Assembly: GCA_036377055.1 (NCBI GenBank)
Contig: DASUZD010000014.1
Coordinates: forward strand, 1 to 26,606
DNA length: 26,606 bases
From: DASUZD01 sp036377055
GTDB lineage: Bacteria; Actinomycetota; Thermoleophilia; Gaiellales; Gaiellaceae
Direction of reading: 5' to 3'
Shown: positions 15,402 through 24,806 of the stretch, in pieces
Layout of the letters: every line of letters starts with the position of its first letter
How positions within the stretch are numbered: position 1 is the first letter of the stretch
The notes under the pieces: generated by a model
What the model saw: the letters and a program-made list of their open reading frames with translations, nothing else
Database searches by the model: none
What the model was told of the DNA's origin: nothing
Position numbers and translations under genes: made by a program

Positions 15402-16339
15402 GTCGAGCTCATGACGCTGGAGGGCGTATCCGAGCCGATGAATCGTTTCGCGATGTCGACTCCGCTGAAGCTTCCCATCTGGAAGCCGAAGCACGTGCCG
15501 AAGAGCTTCAGCCAGTCGGTGCTCGCGGCGCCCCACGTTGCGTTGGCGTTGTAGATCTCGACGAAGCCGAGCAGGCCGCCGACGAGCGCGGCCGCAATCG
15601 CGATCACGACGCCGGCGGGGAGGAAGCGCGAGAAGTCCGGGATCAGACCTCCCTTCGAGTGCTCGGCTCCTTCGGAGTGCGGCTTCTTCGACCGCTTCCG
15701 TAGCTCAGAATCGGCACCGAGCTTCAGGAACAGCCCCAGCAAGACGCCGCCGAACGCGAGGATGAGCGCCGTGTTTCGCGAGCCGCGAAACGTCAGAACG
15801 ATGGGGATGTACGAGTCCCGGTAATTGTCGGCGCTGAGCACGATCGAGCCGTCGTAGTGGCCGGGCTGGAGATTGGCGATCGCCCCGGGATCGACTTGGA
15901 CGCAGACCGACACGATCGCCGGCTTGCCGGCCATCGCGGGCTGGACGACCGCCGCGACGACGTGGACGTCGTTCGCCGTGATGTCGTCTTGCCCCTGTGT
16001 CCCTGTGAGGACGTCGTCGAGCCGCGCAGTCAGGTTCCGCGGAGTCTTCGTATACCCCTGGATCATGCGGGTCTCCGCCTTCCGCACGTGGCTCTCCTTG
16101 AACTGCATGCGGAACCTCTTGTCGCTGACGTAGAACTCGCCGAGCTGGTCGTCCGGCTTCGCCTGGCCGGAGATGCCTCGCCTCGGGACGCACGAGCTTT
16201 CGCCGGCCGCGGCCGCAGGCAACGCGTTGACGACGAGGGCGATGACGCCGACCAGCAGGAGCCAGGCTGCAAGGGTAAGCAGGCGCCCCTTGTTCCTACG
16301 CTCGCCTGGCCGCGAGACGGCGCGAGGTTGTGACTTCAT
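15398..16339 (-). CDS. Membrane protein with extracytoplasmic domain (unrecognised)
   Basis: A 313-residue protein that I do not recognise. An N-terminal hydrophobic segment (WLLLVGVIALVVNALPAAAA, about 25-45) acts as signal or anchor. It is followed by an extracytoplasmic, beta-rich region of about 140 residues, including VVQPAMAGKPAIVSVCVQV and GHYDGSIVLSADNYRDSY. Two further membrane helices follow, at about 183-202 (LILAFGGVLLGLFLK) and 232-255 (GVVIAIAAALVGGLLGFVEI), separated by a charged lysine/arginine-rich loop. A hydrophobic stretch near 270-290 may be a third. It is coupled to the DUF7450-like secreted protein by an ATGA overlap and lies directly downstream of the sigma-54 activator gene on the same strand. 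It may anchor or sense the secreted partner. Confidence 0.78.
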   Translation of the reverse strand: MKSQPRAVSRPGERRNKGRLLTLAAWLLLVGVIALVVNALPAAAAGESSCVPRRGISGQAKPDDQLGEFYVSDKRFRMQFKESHVRKAETRMIQGYTKTPRNLTARLDDVLTGTQGQDDITANDVHVVAAVVQPAMAGKPAIVSVCVQVDPGAIANLQPGHYDGSIVLSADNYRDSYIPIVLTFRGSRNTALILAFGGVLLGLFLKLGADSELRKRSKKPHSEGAEHSKGGLIPDFSRFLPAGVVIAIAAALVGGLLGFVEIYNANATWGAASTDWLKLFGTCFGFQMGSFSGVDIAKRFIGSDTPSSVMSST

Positions 16340-16440
16340 CTCGGCCGGTCCTTTTGACCCCGGTTGGTCCGTCGCCTCGAACGAGACACAGCCGGGGCCG
16401 TCGTTTCTTCAATCCAAGGTACGACAGTCGGAACCAAGGG

Positions 16441-17817
<1,377 letters not shown>

Positions 17818-18032
17818 TAGTGCGCTAGGCAGTCCGCCTTTCGCGCAGAGCGGGGCCGCTGGGCTCTAAGACGCGAGGCGTCAGGTCGGAGCCGCCTGTT
17901 CGAGCGCACGCAAACAGAGGGTGGGGCGCGATAGGAAGACCTCATTCGTCTCGCTGACCCTGAGGGCCGAGCATCTCAGACGTTCCCCCGGGTGTCAACG
18001 CGGTACGTGCCGCGCGAGCGAACAACAGGTCG

Positions 18033-18917
18033 TCAGCCGGCCGTGTCCACGCGCTGGAGCTTCGCGGGGTCGATGATCAGGTCGATCGCGACGATCCGGT
18101 CGCGCGCGATCGTGAAGCCGACGACAGCGAACGGCCGCCGGCCGCGGCCGACGACGACGCCCGCCGCGCCGTTCACGAGAGCCGGGCGCGCGTGCGGCGC
18201 GAACCTCGTGCCGCGCGCGAGGACCTGCCGCGCGACCGCGGCGGCGCCCGCGACGGGGGCACGCGCCAGCGGCGTCGCCGCCCCGGCGTCGACGCGGAAG
18301 ACGACCTCCGGGTCGAGGACGGCGAGCAGGCCTTCGAAGTCGCCGGCACGCGAAGCCGCGAGGAACGCGTCCACGATCTCCCGCTGCCGCGCGAGGTCGA
18401 CCTCCGGCTCGACGACGGGCGCTGTTCCGTGGAGACGACGCCGGGCGCGGCTCGCGAGCTGCCGCGCCGCGGCAGGCGTGCGGTCGACGATCGGCGCGAT
18501 CTCGTCGAACGGCACTCCGAACATGTCGTGCAGCACGAAGGCAAGCCGCTCCGCCGGCGTGAGCGTCTCGAGCACGACGAGCAGCGCGAGCCCGACCGAG
18601 TCGGCGAGGAGCGCGCTCAGCTCGGGATCGGTCTCGGTGTCGACGCTGACGATCGGCTCCGGCAGCCAGCTGCCGACGTAGTCCTCGCGCCGCGAACGGC
18701 GTGTCCGCAGCACGTCCAGGCAGACGCGGCCGACCACGGTCGTGAGCCAGCCGCCGAGGTTCTCGACCGCGCCCGCGTCCGCCCGGCTCAGGCGAAGCCA
18801 CGCCTCCTGCACCGCGTCGTCCGCCTCCGACACCGAGCCCAGCATCCGGTACGCCACTGCGCGCAGATGCGGCCGGTGGTCTTCGAACCTCGCTGCGAGC
18901 CAGTCCCGCTCGGTCAT
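18033..18917 (-). CDS. ECF41-type sigma factor with SnoaL-like C-terminal domain (SigJ-like)
   Basis: A 294-residue ECF sigma factor. Region 2 is around VAYRMLGSVSEADDAVQEAWLRL and region 4 around LTPAERLAFVLHDMFGVPFDEIA. The linker has the ECF41 hallmark WLPEP, followed by a SnoaL-like extension (REIVDAFLAASRAGDFEGLLAVLDPEVVF) ending in IDPAKL, a variant of the group's NPDKL. In ECF41 factors this C-terminal domain tunes activity in place of a membrane anti-sigma. ATG 18917 is preferred over 18938 because GGGA lies upstream and the ECF41-like promoter would start transcription near 18945. It is divergent from an ABC exporter, whereas ECF41 genes usually neighbour a carboxymuconolactone decarboxylase-, oxidoreductase- or epimerase-type gene. 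Confidence 0.92.
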   Translation of the reverse strand: MTERDWLAARFEDHRPHLRAVAYRMLGSVSEADDAVQEAWLRLSRADAGAVENLGGWLTTVVGRVCLDVLRTRRSRREDYVGSWLPEPIVSVDTETDPELSALLADSVGLALLVVLETLTPAERLAFVLHDMFGVPFDEIAPIVDRTPAAARQLASRARRRLHGTAPVVEPEVDLARQREIVDAFLAASRAGDFEGLLAVLDPEVVFRVDAGAATPLARAPVAGAAAVARQVLARGTRFAPHARPALVNGAAGVVVGRGRRPFAVVGFTIARDRIVAIDLIIDPAKLQRVDTAG

Positions 18918-18943
18918 GTCACGTCCCTTCGTCGGCATCCGTC
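18917..18943 (+). promoter_or_regulatory. ECF41-type promoter toward the ABC exporter
   Basis: TGTCACG (18917-18923), a 16-base spacer and CGTC (18940-18943) match the ECF41 target promoter (TGTCACA, about 16 bases, CGTC). The -35 element begins at the last base of the sigma-gene start codon. Transcription would run rightward into the ABC transporter genes. Confidence 0.7.
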
Positions 18944-18951
18944 ATAGCGAT

Positions 18952-18978
18952 GACGAACGAGCGGCGGCTGCTGTGACC
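18952..18978 (-). promoter_or_regulatory. ECF41-type autoregulatory promoter of the sigma gene
   Basis: On the minus strand GGTCACA (18978-18972), a 16-base spacer and CGTC (18955-18952) match the same ECF41 consensus. It would transcribe the sigma gene itself, giving a leader of roughly 28 bases before ATG 18917. Confidence 0.7.
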
Positions 18979-18996
18979 GCCGGTGAGGAGGCAGAG

Positions 18997-19932
18997 ATGA
19001 TCCACGTACGAAAGCTGAGCAAGACGTATCCCGGCGACGTCGCGGCGGTGAAGAGCGTCGACTTCGACGTCGCCGCCGGCGAGGTGTTCGGCCTGCTCGG
19101 GCCGAACGGCGCCGGCAAGTCCACGACGATCGGAATGCTCACGACGACGATCGTGCCGACCGCGGGGTCGGCTCGGCTAGCGGGCTTCGACGTGCAGCGC
19201 GAGCCGCTCGCCGCCCGCCGGGTGAGCAGCGTCGTCTTCCAGGACCCCGCGGTCGACCGGGCGCTCACCGGGCGGCGCAACCTCGAGATCCACGCGCGCC
19301 TGTGGGCGGTCGAGCGGGCCGCCGGCGCGGAGCGCATCGAGGAGCTGGCCGGGACGCTCGGGCTCTCGGAGCTCCTCGACCGCCCTGTCGCCGCGTACAG
19401 CGGCGGCCAGCGCCGGCGCCTCGAGCTCGCCCGCGCCCTGGTCTCGCCCCCGAAAGTCCTCTTCCTGGACGAGCCGACCGTCGGCCTCGACCCCCGGATC
19501 CGGCACGAGCTGCTCGACGTGATCGCACACGTGCGCGCGACCGACGAGACGACGATCCTGCTGACGACGCACTACCTCGACGAGGCGGAGCGCCTCTGCG
19601 ACCGCATCGCGATCATGCACGCGGGCGAGGTCGTCGCGGCCGGCGCGCCCGCGGCGCTTCGGGCGGGTCTCGGCCGCGAGCTCGTCGAAGTGCGCTCCGA
19701 CGGCGAGCCGGACCGGCTGCTCGCGTACCTCCGGGCCCGCGGCATCGCCGGAGACGACGCCTTCGCCGTGGGCTCGAGCCTGACCGTGCCGCTGCACGAC
19801 CGCGCTGCCGCGGAAGCCGTCGCAGCGCTCGACGGAGCCGGCCTGCCCGTCGCGGCGATCAGCACCCGCGAGCCGACGCTCGACGACGTGTACCTGCGCT
19901 TGACCGGCGGCCGCCTCGCCGAGGCCGCCTGA
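18997..19932 (+). CDS. ABC transporter ATP-binding protein (DrrA family)
   Basis: A 311-residue ATPase subunit of an ABC-2-type exporter. It has Walker A GPNGAGKST, the Q-loop VVFQDPAVD, the signature YSGGQRRRLELARAL, Walker B VLFLDEPTVGLD and the switch histidine in LLTTHYLDEAE. The C-terminal 80 or so residues, ending REPTLDDVYLRLTGGRL, form the DrrA-type regulatory domain. ATG 18997 has a GAGGAGGCAG ribosome site. It pairs with the permease 26 bases downstream and is divergent from an ECF41 sigma gene, with a matching promoter in between. It probably exports a drug-like or lipid substrate; the substrate is not deducible. Confidence 0.93.
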   Translation: MIHVRKLSKTYPGDVAAVKSVDFDVAAGEVFGLLGPNGAGKSTTIGMLTTTIVPTAGSARLAGFDVQREPLAARRVSSVVFQDPAVDRALTGRRNLEIHARLWAVERAAGAERIEELAGTLGLSELLDRPVAAYSGGQRRRLELARALVSPPKVLFLDEPTVGLDPRIRHELLDVIAHVRATDETTILLTTHYLDEAERLCDRIAIMHAGEVVAAGAPAALRAGLGRELVEVRSDGEPDRLLAYLRARGIAGDDAFAVGSSLTVPLHDRAAAEAVAALDGAGLPVAAISTREPTLDDVYLRLTGGRLAEAA

Positions 19933-19958
19933 CCCCGACCACCGAGAGGAGAGCCGAG

Positions 19959-20799
19959 ATGACTCCCGTGTCCCCCGACATCACCCTTCGCGCGCGCCCC
20001 GCCGCGCAGAACCCGCTCGCACCGCTCGCCACGCTCGCCGCCCGCAGGTTCAGGCTCGCGGCGCGGACGCCGCGCGAGCTGGTCGTCCCCCTGCTGACCC
20101 CGATCCTGTTCGCGCTCGTGATCGCGCCCGCGCTGAAGGACGCGCTCCACACGAGCTCACTGTACGAGTCCTTCGTCGCCACGGGCACGGTTGGCCTGCT
20201 GATCCCGCTGAACACGATGTTCGCCGGGCTCGGCGTGATCGTCGACCGCGAGAGCGGCGCTCGGCGCGAGCTCCTCGCGGCGCCGGTCCCGCGCTCGCTG
20301 CTCGTCTTCGGGAACATGGTCGTGGCGTTCGCCGTGACCGCGCTCCAGGTGCTCGCGCTGATCGCCGTCGCGGTCGCGCGCGGGATCCACTTCGACGCGA
20401 GCGTCGCCGGCGTCGCGTGGTTCGCGGCGGCCGCGTCGCTCTTCACGATCGCGATGTACGGCGCGGCCGAGACGCTCGCGAGCCGCGTGCCGAAGGCGGA
20501 GGAGTACATCGCGCGCGTCCCGGCGATCGCGATCGTGCCGTGGTTCCTCGCCGGGTCGCTCTTCCCGATCGCCGCGCTGCCCACCTTCCTCGGCTGGATC
20601 GCGCGGTTCCTGCCGCTGACGCATGGCCTCGCGCTCGTCCGCTACGGCCTCCTCGGCGACTCGAGCGGGCTCCACGACATCTGGCGGATGAGCTCGACGA
20701 CGGCGAGTGGCCGGACTCAGCCTCGCGGTCGTCGCCGCGTTCGCCGCCCTGCTCACGATGGTCGCGATCAGGTCATTTCGTCGTTCTGCGGTCTCCTAA
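19959..20799 (+). CDS. ABC-2 type transporter permease (DrrB-like), frameshifted near the 3' end
   Basis: Membrane subunit paired with the upstream ATPase. From ATG 19959 (site GAGAGGAGAG) the frame encodes the expected helices up to about residue 245: PLLTPILFALVIAPAL, GTVGLLIPLNTMFAGLGVIV, FAVTALQVLALIAVAVA, FAAAASLFTIAMYGAAETL and AIVPWFLAGSLFPIAALP. After HDIWRMSS this frame degenerates into arginine-rich noise running through the antisense gene. In the +1 frame, from about 20707, the missing last helix VAGLSLAVVAAFAALLTMVA and the tail RSFRRSAVS appear, stopping at TAA 20797-20799. One extra base (or two missing) near 20685-20706 therefore breaks the gene. Repaired, it would be about 279 residues, normal for DrrB. 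It may be a real lesion or a sequencing error. Confidence 0.82.
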
Positions 20800-21578
20800 C
20801 CTGGCACGGGCGGGTTCACCGGGCCGCCGATCACCTGGGTCGTCGTCTCGACGACGGTCCCGGCGGCGGCCCGAGGCTGGAGCCAGTCGAGCAGGGCGCT
20901 GAAGTTCGCGGGCGTGATCGAGTACGCGTCGCAGCCGTCGCAGAGGTGGTGGAAGACGAGTTGCACCCAGCCCCCACCGTGCTGCTCGGCGGCGGTGACG
21001 TAGCCCTCGATCGTCGCGAGCGTCGTCCCTTGCTTCGGGTTCGGCGGCGTGCGGGTGGCATACGCGTCGAGCGGCGGGATCGTCTCCGCGAAGGTCCTCC
21101 GGTCGTCGACGCCGGAGACGCCACGGCCGCTGTTGTAGCCGCAGTCGCGGACGATCTGCTTCACGCCCGCGTCGAATTCGCCGAACGGGTACGCGAACGA
21201 CGTCGGCTGGAAGCCGTGGTTGAAGAGATTGACGCGGTCGTCGCAGACCTCGTGGCGCGCCTGAGCCGTCTTGAGGTGCTTGAGGTGCGCGTGCGTCAGC
21301 GTGTGCCCCGCGATCTCGTTGCCGGCGGCGTAGAGGTCGCCGAGCTGCGCCCACGAGAGGTGCGTCGAGTCGCCGGTGAAGCCGGTGTTGACGTAGAAGG
21401 TCGCGTGCATCCCGTGCGCGTTCAGGATCGCGAGCGCGCCGTACTGGTCGGCCGAGCCGTCGTCGAACTGGATCGTCACCACGGTCGGTGCGGTCGCCGC
21501 GGCTACGGGCGCGGCGGACCCGCCGGCCGCGGCGACGAGCGCCGCGGCCACAACGATGGCGAGTCGGGGGGAGGGCAT
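20796..21578 (-). CDS. Secreted polysaccharide deacetylase
   Basis: A 260-residue protein with a signal peptide (LAIVVAAALVAAAGG..AAPVAAA) and a NodB-type carbohydrate esterase 4 domain. The visible motifs are TIQFDDGSADQYGAL (catalytic and metal aspartates), GNEIAGHTLTHAHL (the H-x3-H zinc pair), FAYPFGEFD and, late, VQLVFHHLCDG (final histidine). It should remove N-acetyl groups from chitin-like or cell-wall polysaccharide outside the cell. ATG 21578 lies two bases after the stop of the exo-glucosaminidase gene, so the two form an operon: deacetylation would produce the glucosamine ends that the upstream enzyme cleaves. Its TAG stop overlaps the TAA of the convergent permease gene. Confidence 0.9.
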   Translation of the reverse strand: MPSPRLAIVVAAALVAAAGGSAAPVAAATAPTVVTIQFDDGSADQYGALAILNAHGMHATFYVNTGFTGDSTHLSWAQLGDLYAAGNEIAGHTLTHAHLKHLKTAQARHEVCDDRVNLFNHGFQPTSFAYPFGEFDAGVKQIVRDCGYNSGRGVSGVDDRRTFAETIPPLDAYATRTPPNPKQGTTLATIEGYVTAAEQHGGGWVQLVFHHLCDGCDAYSITPANFSALLDWLQPRAAAGTVVETTTQVIGGPVNPPVPG

Positions 21579-21580
21579 GG

Positions 21581-24205
21581 CTACGGGATGGCGGTGGTCG
21601 TGGTCGGGACGTTGTAACCGCGTAACAGCAGGAACGGCGCCTGTCCGCCGAGGTCGGTGGTCTGGTAGGTCGCGGTGATCGTCTTGGACTCGCCCGGGAA
21701 GAGCGAGACGAAGTTGTCGGTGTAGGTGATCGGCAGCACCTCGGTCCCGCCGCTCCCGGCGATCACCTCCGGCCGGAGGAAGAACGCGATGTTCGTCGCG
21801 CTCGTGTTCGAGAGCGTGATTGTGACCGTCTCCGTGCCGCTTGCGACGGTCCGCGAGACGGACTTCGTCACGCTCGAGTTGGACGCCAGGCTGTTGAGGC
21901 CGGTCAGGTTCGCGTAGCTCCGAACCGAGGTCGAGTACCAGTTGGCCTTGTTCCCGAAGGTGTCGGGGCTCGTCGAGTACCAGTAGAGGTTGTTGCTGAC
22001 GACGGCGCCGGTCGAGTCCTTGAGCTGGAGCCGGAGGAAGTACGTCGTCGAGAGTCCGGAGACCGCCGGCAGCGTCATCACCTGCGTCGAGGCGTTCGCC
22101 GGGATGCTCAGGCTCGACGCGTTCGTCGTCGACTGGCTCGTGATCCCGGGGATGTTGTAGAACGTCGCCGTCGCGCTCATCCCGCTCCGCGCCGTGAGGG
22201 TCGAGTTGACGACGTAGACGTTCCTCGTCGCGTAGTCGTAGGCGATGTGCACCGGCTCGTCGGCCTTCTTCGCGCCGAAGTAGCCGCCGCCCGGCTCGTA
22301 GAACCAGTCGTACAGGTTCCAGTGCACGGACGGCCAGACGCCGTTCAGCATCCAGAAGATCGTCCCGAACGTCTGCGTGTACTCGTGCGCGCTCCACGAC
22401 TCGAAGAACGCGCGCGTGTTCTCGTAGTTCTGGAGCTCGGCCTTCCGCGCGTAGTCGGCCGCGCTGGTCGTCGTGCCGTAGCGGTTGTTCACGCCGTCGG
22501 TGAACCAGTGGATGTTGTCGAAGACGCTCTTCGGCTTTCCGGCGTGGTAGTTCCAGTCGGCGCCGATCGGCCAGAGGTTCGCCGCCGGGATGAACTTCTG
22601 GAGGCTCTCGAGCGGCGGCGGCGACTCGGTTCCCTCCTCGGCCGTCGTGCCGAACGCGCTACCGGCCTTCGTCGTGTCCCACCAGAGGTTCGGGGGTTCC
22701 CACACGTACGGACCGTCCATCTTCATCCCCGCGTTGGCGTTCGCCCACGTCGCGACGTTGTCGAGCGTCGGGTTCTGCCAGTGCAGTCCGGTCGCGATCG
22801 TCTTGTACTGCGAGAGGTGCGTCGCGCTCACGGGCTGGTCGCTCCCGAACGCCCAGAGGAAGGCGCTCGCGTGCGCGCGCAGGTTCCGCATCTGGCTGTC
22901 GAGCGAGGCGTGGGCGACGTTCTCCTGCTCGGCCGTCCAGGTGTCGTTCTCCCAGGTGCTACAGCAGACGAACCCGCCCATGAGGATGATCCCGTTCTGG
23001 TCGGCGAGGTCGTAGATGTTCTCGTTGCCGAGCGTGCCCTCGAAGCGGATCGAGTTCAGACCCATGTCCTTCACGTACTTGATCGTCGTCGCGTCGCTCT
23101 TCGGGTCGAACCGCTGGAGCATGTCCCAGACGTAACCGCCGCCGCGGAAGAGGATCGGGACGCCGTTCACCTTGTAGCCGACGAACGAGGTGCCGTTCAC
23201 GATCTGCCGGTAGTCGGTGAACTGCCGGATCCCGAAGCTGATCGTCTTCGTGTCGGAGGTGACGCCGCCGACCGCCGCGGTCGTCGCGAGCTGGTAAAGG
23301 TCGGGGGTGCCGAACTGGTAGGGCCACCAGAGCGCGGGGTTCGTCACGTGGAGCGCGGGATAGGCGGCCGGCGCGAACGAGATCTCGCGGCGCTCGTTCG
23401 CGTTCAGCGTCACCGTCTGACTGACGGTGATCGTTGGGAAGGGCGGCTTGGTGATCGTGCCCGTGATCGTCGTCGTGACCGGCGCGTTCGTCGTATTGAT
23501 CGCGTCGACGTAGACCGTCAGGTCGGCCGAGCTGGTCGCCGGCAGCGGCAGGACAGTCTGGACGTACGGGTCGCGGAGCGCGACCTGCCCGGTCGTGTCG
23601 AGGAAGGTCTTGCCCCAGACGCCCGCGTTCATGTCGGGCGCCTCGGGGTTCCAGTCCACCGTGCAGAACGAGAGGTCCTTGCAGCCGTGCTGCGGCGGCG
23701 TGACGAGAATCGCGACCGCGTTCGCCGCGCCGGGGTGGATCAGGCTCGTCACGTTGTACTCGTGGACGGCCATCGTCCCGACCGCGTTGGCGTCGAGCTG
23801 CGTGCCGTTCAGCCAGATCTGGGCGCGGTAGCTGATCCCCTTGAACCTGAGCCAGTAGGCCTGGCCGGCGTTCGTCGCGGGCGCGGTGAACTCGCCGCGG
23901 TACCACCAGTTCTGGCCCGTCAGGTCGGGCACCGACTGGAGGTTCGTGCCGAAGTAGATGTTCTGGTAGACGTTGTTCGCGACAAGGCCTGCGAGCACCG
24001 TCGAGGGCAGCGAGATCGGATACCACCCGGTCGCCGCATAGCCAGGCTGCGAGATCGTCGCGCCCGTGTCGGTGACGTTCAGCGCTGATCTCAGCGACCA
24101 CCCTGTCTTCAGCTCGGTGGAGCTGACCGTCGCCGCGCCCGCGTGGCCGGCTGCGAGGAGCAGCAACGTGCAGACGAGGAGCGCGGCCTGAGCGATACGT
24201 GCCAT
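21581..24205 (-). CDS. Exo-beta-D-glucosaminidase, glycoside hydrolase family 2 (CsxA-like)
   Basis: A secreted 874-residue enzyme expected to release glucosamine from non-reducing ends of chitosan. The signal peptide covers about residues 1-24 (LLVCTLLLLAAGHAGA). The mature start, LRSALNVTDTGATISQPGY, resembles the CsxA exo-glucosaminidase of Amycolatopsis. A GH2 sugar-binding domain (WWYRGEF, YRAQIWLNGTQL), an Ig-like domain and a TIM barrel follow. The acid/base candidate is the aspartate in FLWAFGSDQPVS and the nucleophile lies in TTAEEGTESPPP. Two C-terminal beta domains complete the usual architecture and length. The deacetylase gene follows two bases downstream. A repeat-containing upstream region may hold an operator. 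Identity rests on recognised similarity, not on a search. Confidence 0.92.
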   Translation of the reverse strand: MARIAQAALLVCTLLLLAAGHAGAATVSSTELKTGWSLRSALNVTDTGATISQPGYAATGWYPISLPSTVLAGLVANNVYQNIYFGTNLQSVPDLTGQNWWYRGEFTAPATNAGQAYWLRFKGISYRAQIWLNGTQLDANAVGTMAVHEYNVTSLIHPGAANAVAILVTPPQHGCKDLSFCTVDWNPEAPDMNAGVWGKTFLDTTGQVALRDPYVQTVLPLPATSSADLTVYVDAINTTNAPVTTTITGTITKPPFPTITVSQTVTLNANERREISFAPAAYPALHVTNPALWWPYQFGTPDLYQLATTAAVGGVTSDTKTISFGIRQFTDYRQIVNGTSFVGYKVNGVPILFRGGGYVWDMLQRFDPKSDATTIKYVKDMGLNSIRFEGTLGNENIYDLADQNGIILMGGFVCCSTWENDTWTAEQENVAHASLDSQMRNLRAHASAFLWAFGSDQPVSATHLSQYKTIATGLHWQNPTLDNVATWANANAGMKMDGPYVWEPPNLWWDTTKAGSAFGTTAEEGTESPPPLESLQKFIPAANLWPIGADWNYHAGKPKSVFDNIHWFTDGVNNRYGTTTSAADYARKAELQNYENTRAFFESWSAHEYTQTFGTIFWMLNGVWPSVHWNLYDWFYEPGGGYFGAKKADEPVHIAYDYATRNVYVVNSTLTARSGMSATATFYNIPGITSQSTTNASSLSIPANASTQVMTLPAVSGLSTTYFLRLQLKDSTGAVVSNNLYWYSTSPDTFGNKANWYSTSVRSYANLTGLNSLASNSSVTKSVSRTVASGTETVTITLSNTSATNIAFFLRPEVIAGSGGTEVLPITYTDNFVSLFPGESKTITATYQTTDLGGQAPFLLLRGYNVPTTTTAIP

Positions 24206-24225
24206 GGGACCCCCTGTCCGATCTG

Positions 24226-24263
24226 GTTAGGAACCCTTACTAGATCGCTGGCGGGACCCTAAC
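24226..24263. promoter_or_regulatory. Imperfect inverted repeat upstream of the glucosaminidase operon
   Basis: GTTAGGAACCC (24226-24236) and GGGACCCTAAC (24253-24263) form an inverted repeat with two mismatches. It is centred about 40 bases upstream of the GH2 start codon on the minus strand. The left arm extended (GTTAGGAACCCTTAC) is itself nearly palindromic. The position suits an operator for a sugar-responsive repressor. Confidence 0.5.
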
Positions 24264-24303
24264 AGGTTCGGCCGCGAGTTCCAAACGCCGCGAACGCTCG
24301 TCA

Positions 24304-24333
24304 ACGGAGCGGGCGACTCGCCGCCCGCTCCGT
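24304..24333. terminator. 12-bp perfect hairpin, probable terminator of the ArsR/AHSA1 operon
   Basis: ACGGAGCGGGCG (24304-24315) pairs perfectly with CGCCCGCTCCGT (24322-24333) around a six-base loop. It lies 11 bases past the stop of the minus-strand AHSA1 gene. There is no clear T-run, so it would be a GC-rich non-canonical terminator, or one that simply stabilises the transcript end. Confidence 0.6.
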
Positions 24334-24344
24334 CGCGAGATTCG

Positions 24345-24806
24345 TCAGGCGGAGGCGAGCGGCTCGCCCGTCTCGAGCAACGTCTTCAGTCCGCTCAGGA
24401 CCAGCATCCAGCCCTCGCCGGAGACCTGTTCGGCCGTCTTCGGCGCGCCCTCGAGCTGGTCGTGGACGACCGTGAGCTTCGAGAAGCCACCCTCCTGCGG
24501 CTCGATCTCCCAGGTGACGCGGCTCGGTTCCTCGCCGGCCAGCTCGGGGTCGTAGACCGCATGCCACGTGTGGACGAGCTTTTGCGGCGGGTCGACCTCC
24601 ACGAACTCGCCGTCGACGAGCAGCGTGTCGCTGTCGCCGGCGTACGAGCGCAAGGCCCCGCCGGCCCGGAGGTCGTAGTCCGCGCGGGACCCGTAGAAGT
24701 AGCGCTTCGTGAACTCGGGCTTCGTGATCGCGTCCCAGATCGCCTCGGGCGTGGCCCGGATGAACAGCTGGTAGAGCTGCGTCGACGTGGCCGTCATGGT
24801 GGTCAT
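24345..24806 (-). CDS. AHSA1/SRPBCC domain protein
   Basis: A 153-residue protein with the Aha1-C/SRPBCC (START-like) fold common in gene pairs with ArsR repressors. It begins with the typical RATPEAIWDAITKPEFTKRYFYG, followed by GGALRSYAGDSD, DGEFVEVDPPQKLVHTW and VTWEIEPQEGGFSKLTVVHDQ, and ends with the helix GWMLVLSGLKTLLETG. Such proteins bind hydrophobic ligands in a cavity; the ligand is unknown. ATG 24806 has a strong GGAGGAG site and overlaps the ArsR stop (ATGA); ATG 24797 is an alternative. It is expected to be controlled by the ArsR protein through the operator at 25135-25154. Confidence 0.93.
   Translation of the reverse strand: MTTMTATSTQLYQLFIRATPEAIWDAITKPEFTKRYFYGSRADYDLRAGGALRSYAGDSDTLLVDGEFVEVDPPQKLVHTWHAVYDPELAGEEPSRVTWEIEPQEGGFSKLTVVHDQLEGAPKTAEQVSGEGWMLVLSGLKTLLETGEPLASA

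Noticed and set aside
17870..17882. Small hairpin GACGC-GAG-GCGTC between the activator and sigma genes
   Set aside because: A five-base stem with a three-base loop and no T-run is too weak to call a terminator or operator in GC-rich DNA.
22247..24088. Plus-strand open frame of 613 codons opposite the glucosaminidase gene
   Set aside because: Composition is charged, repetitive shadow sequence; the minus-strand frame is a full, recognisable GH2 enzyme with a signal peptide.
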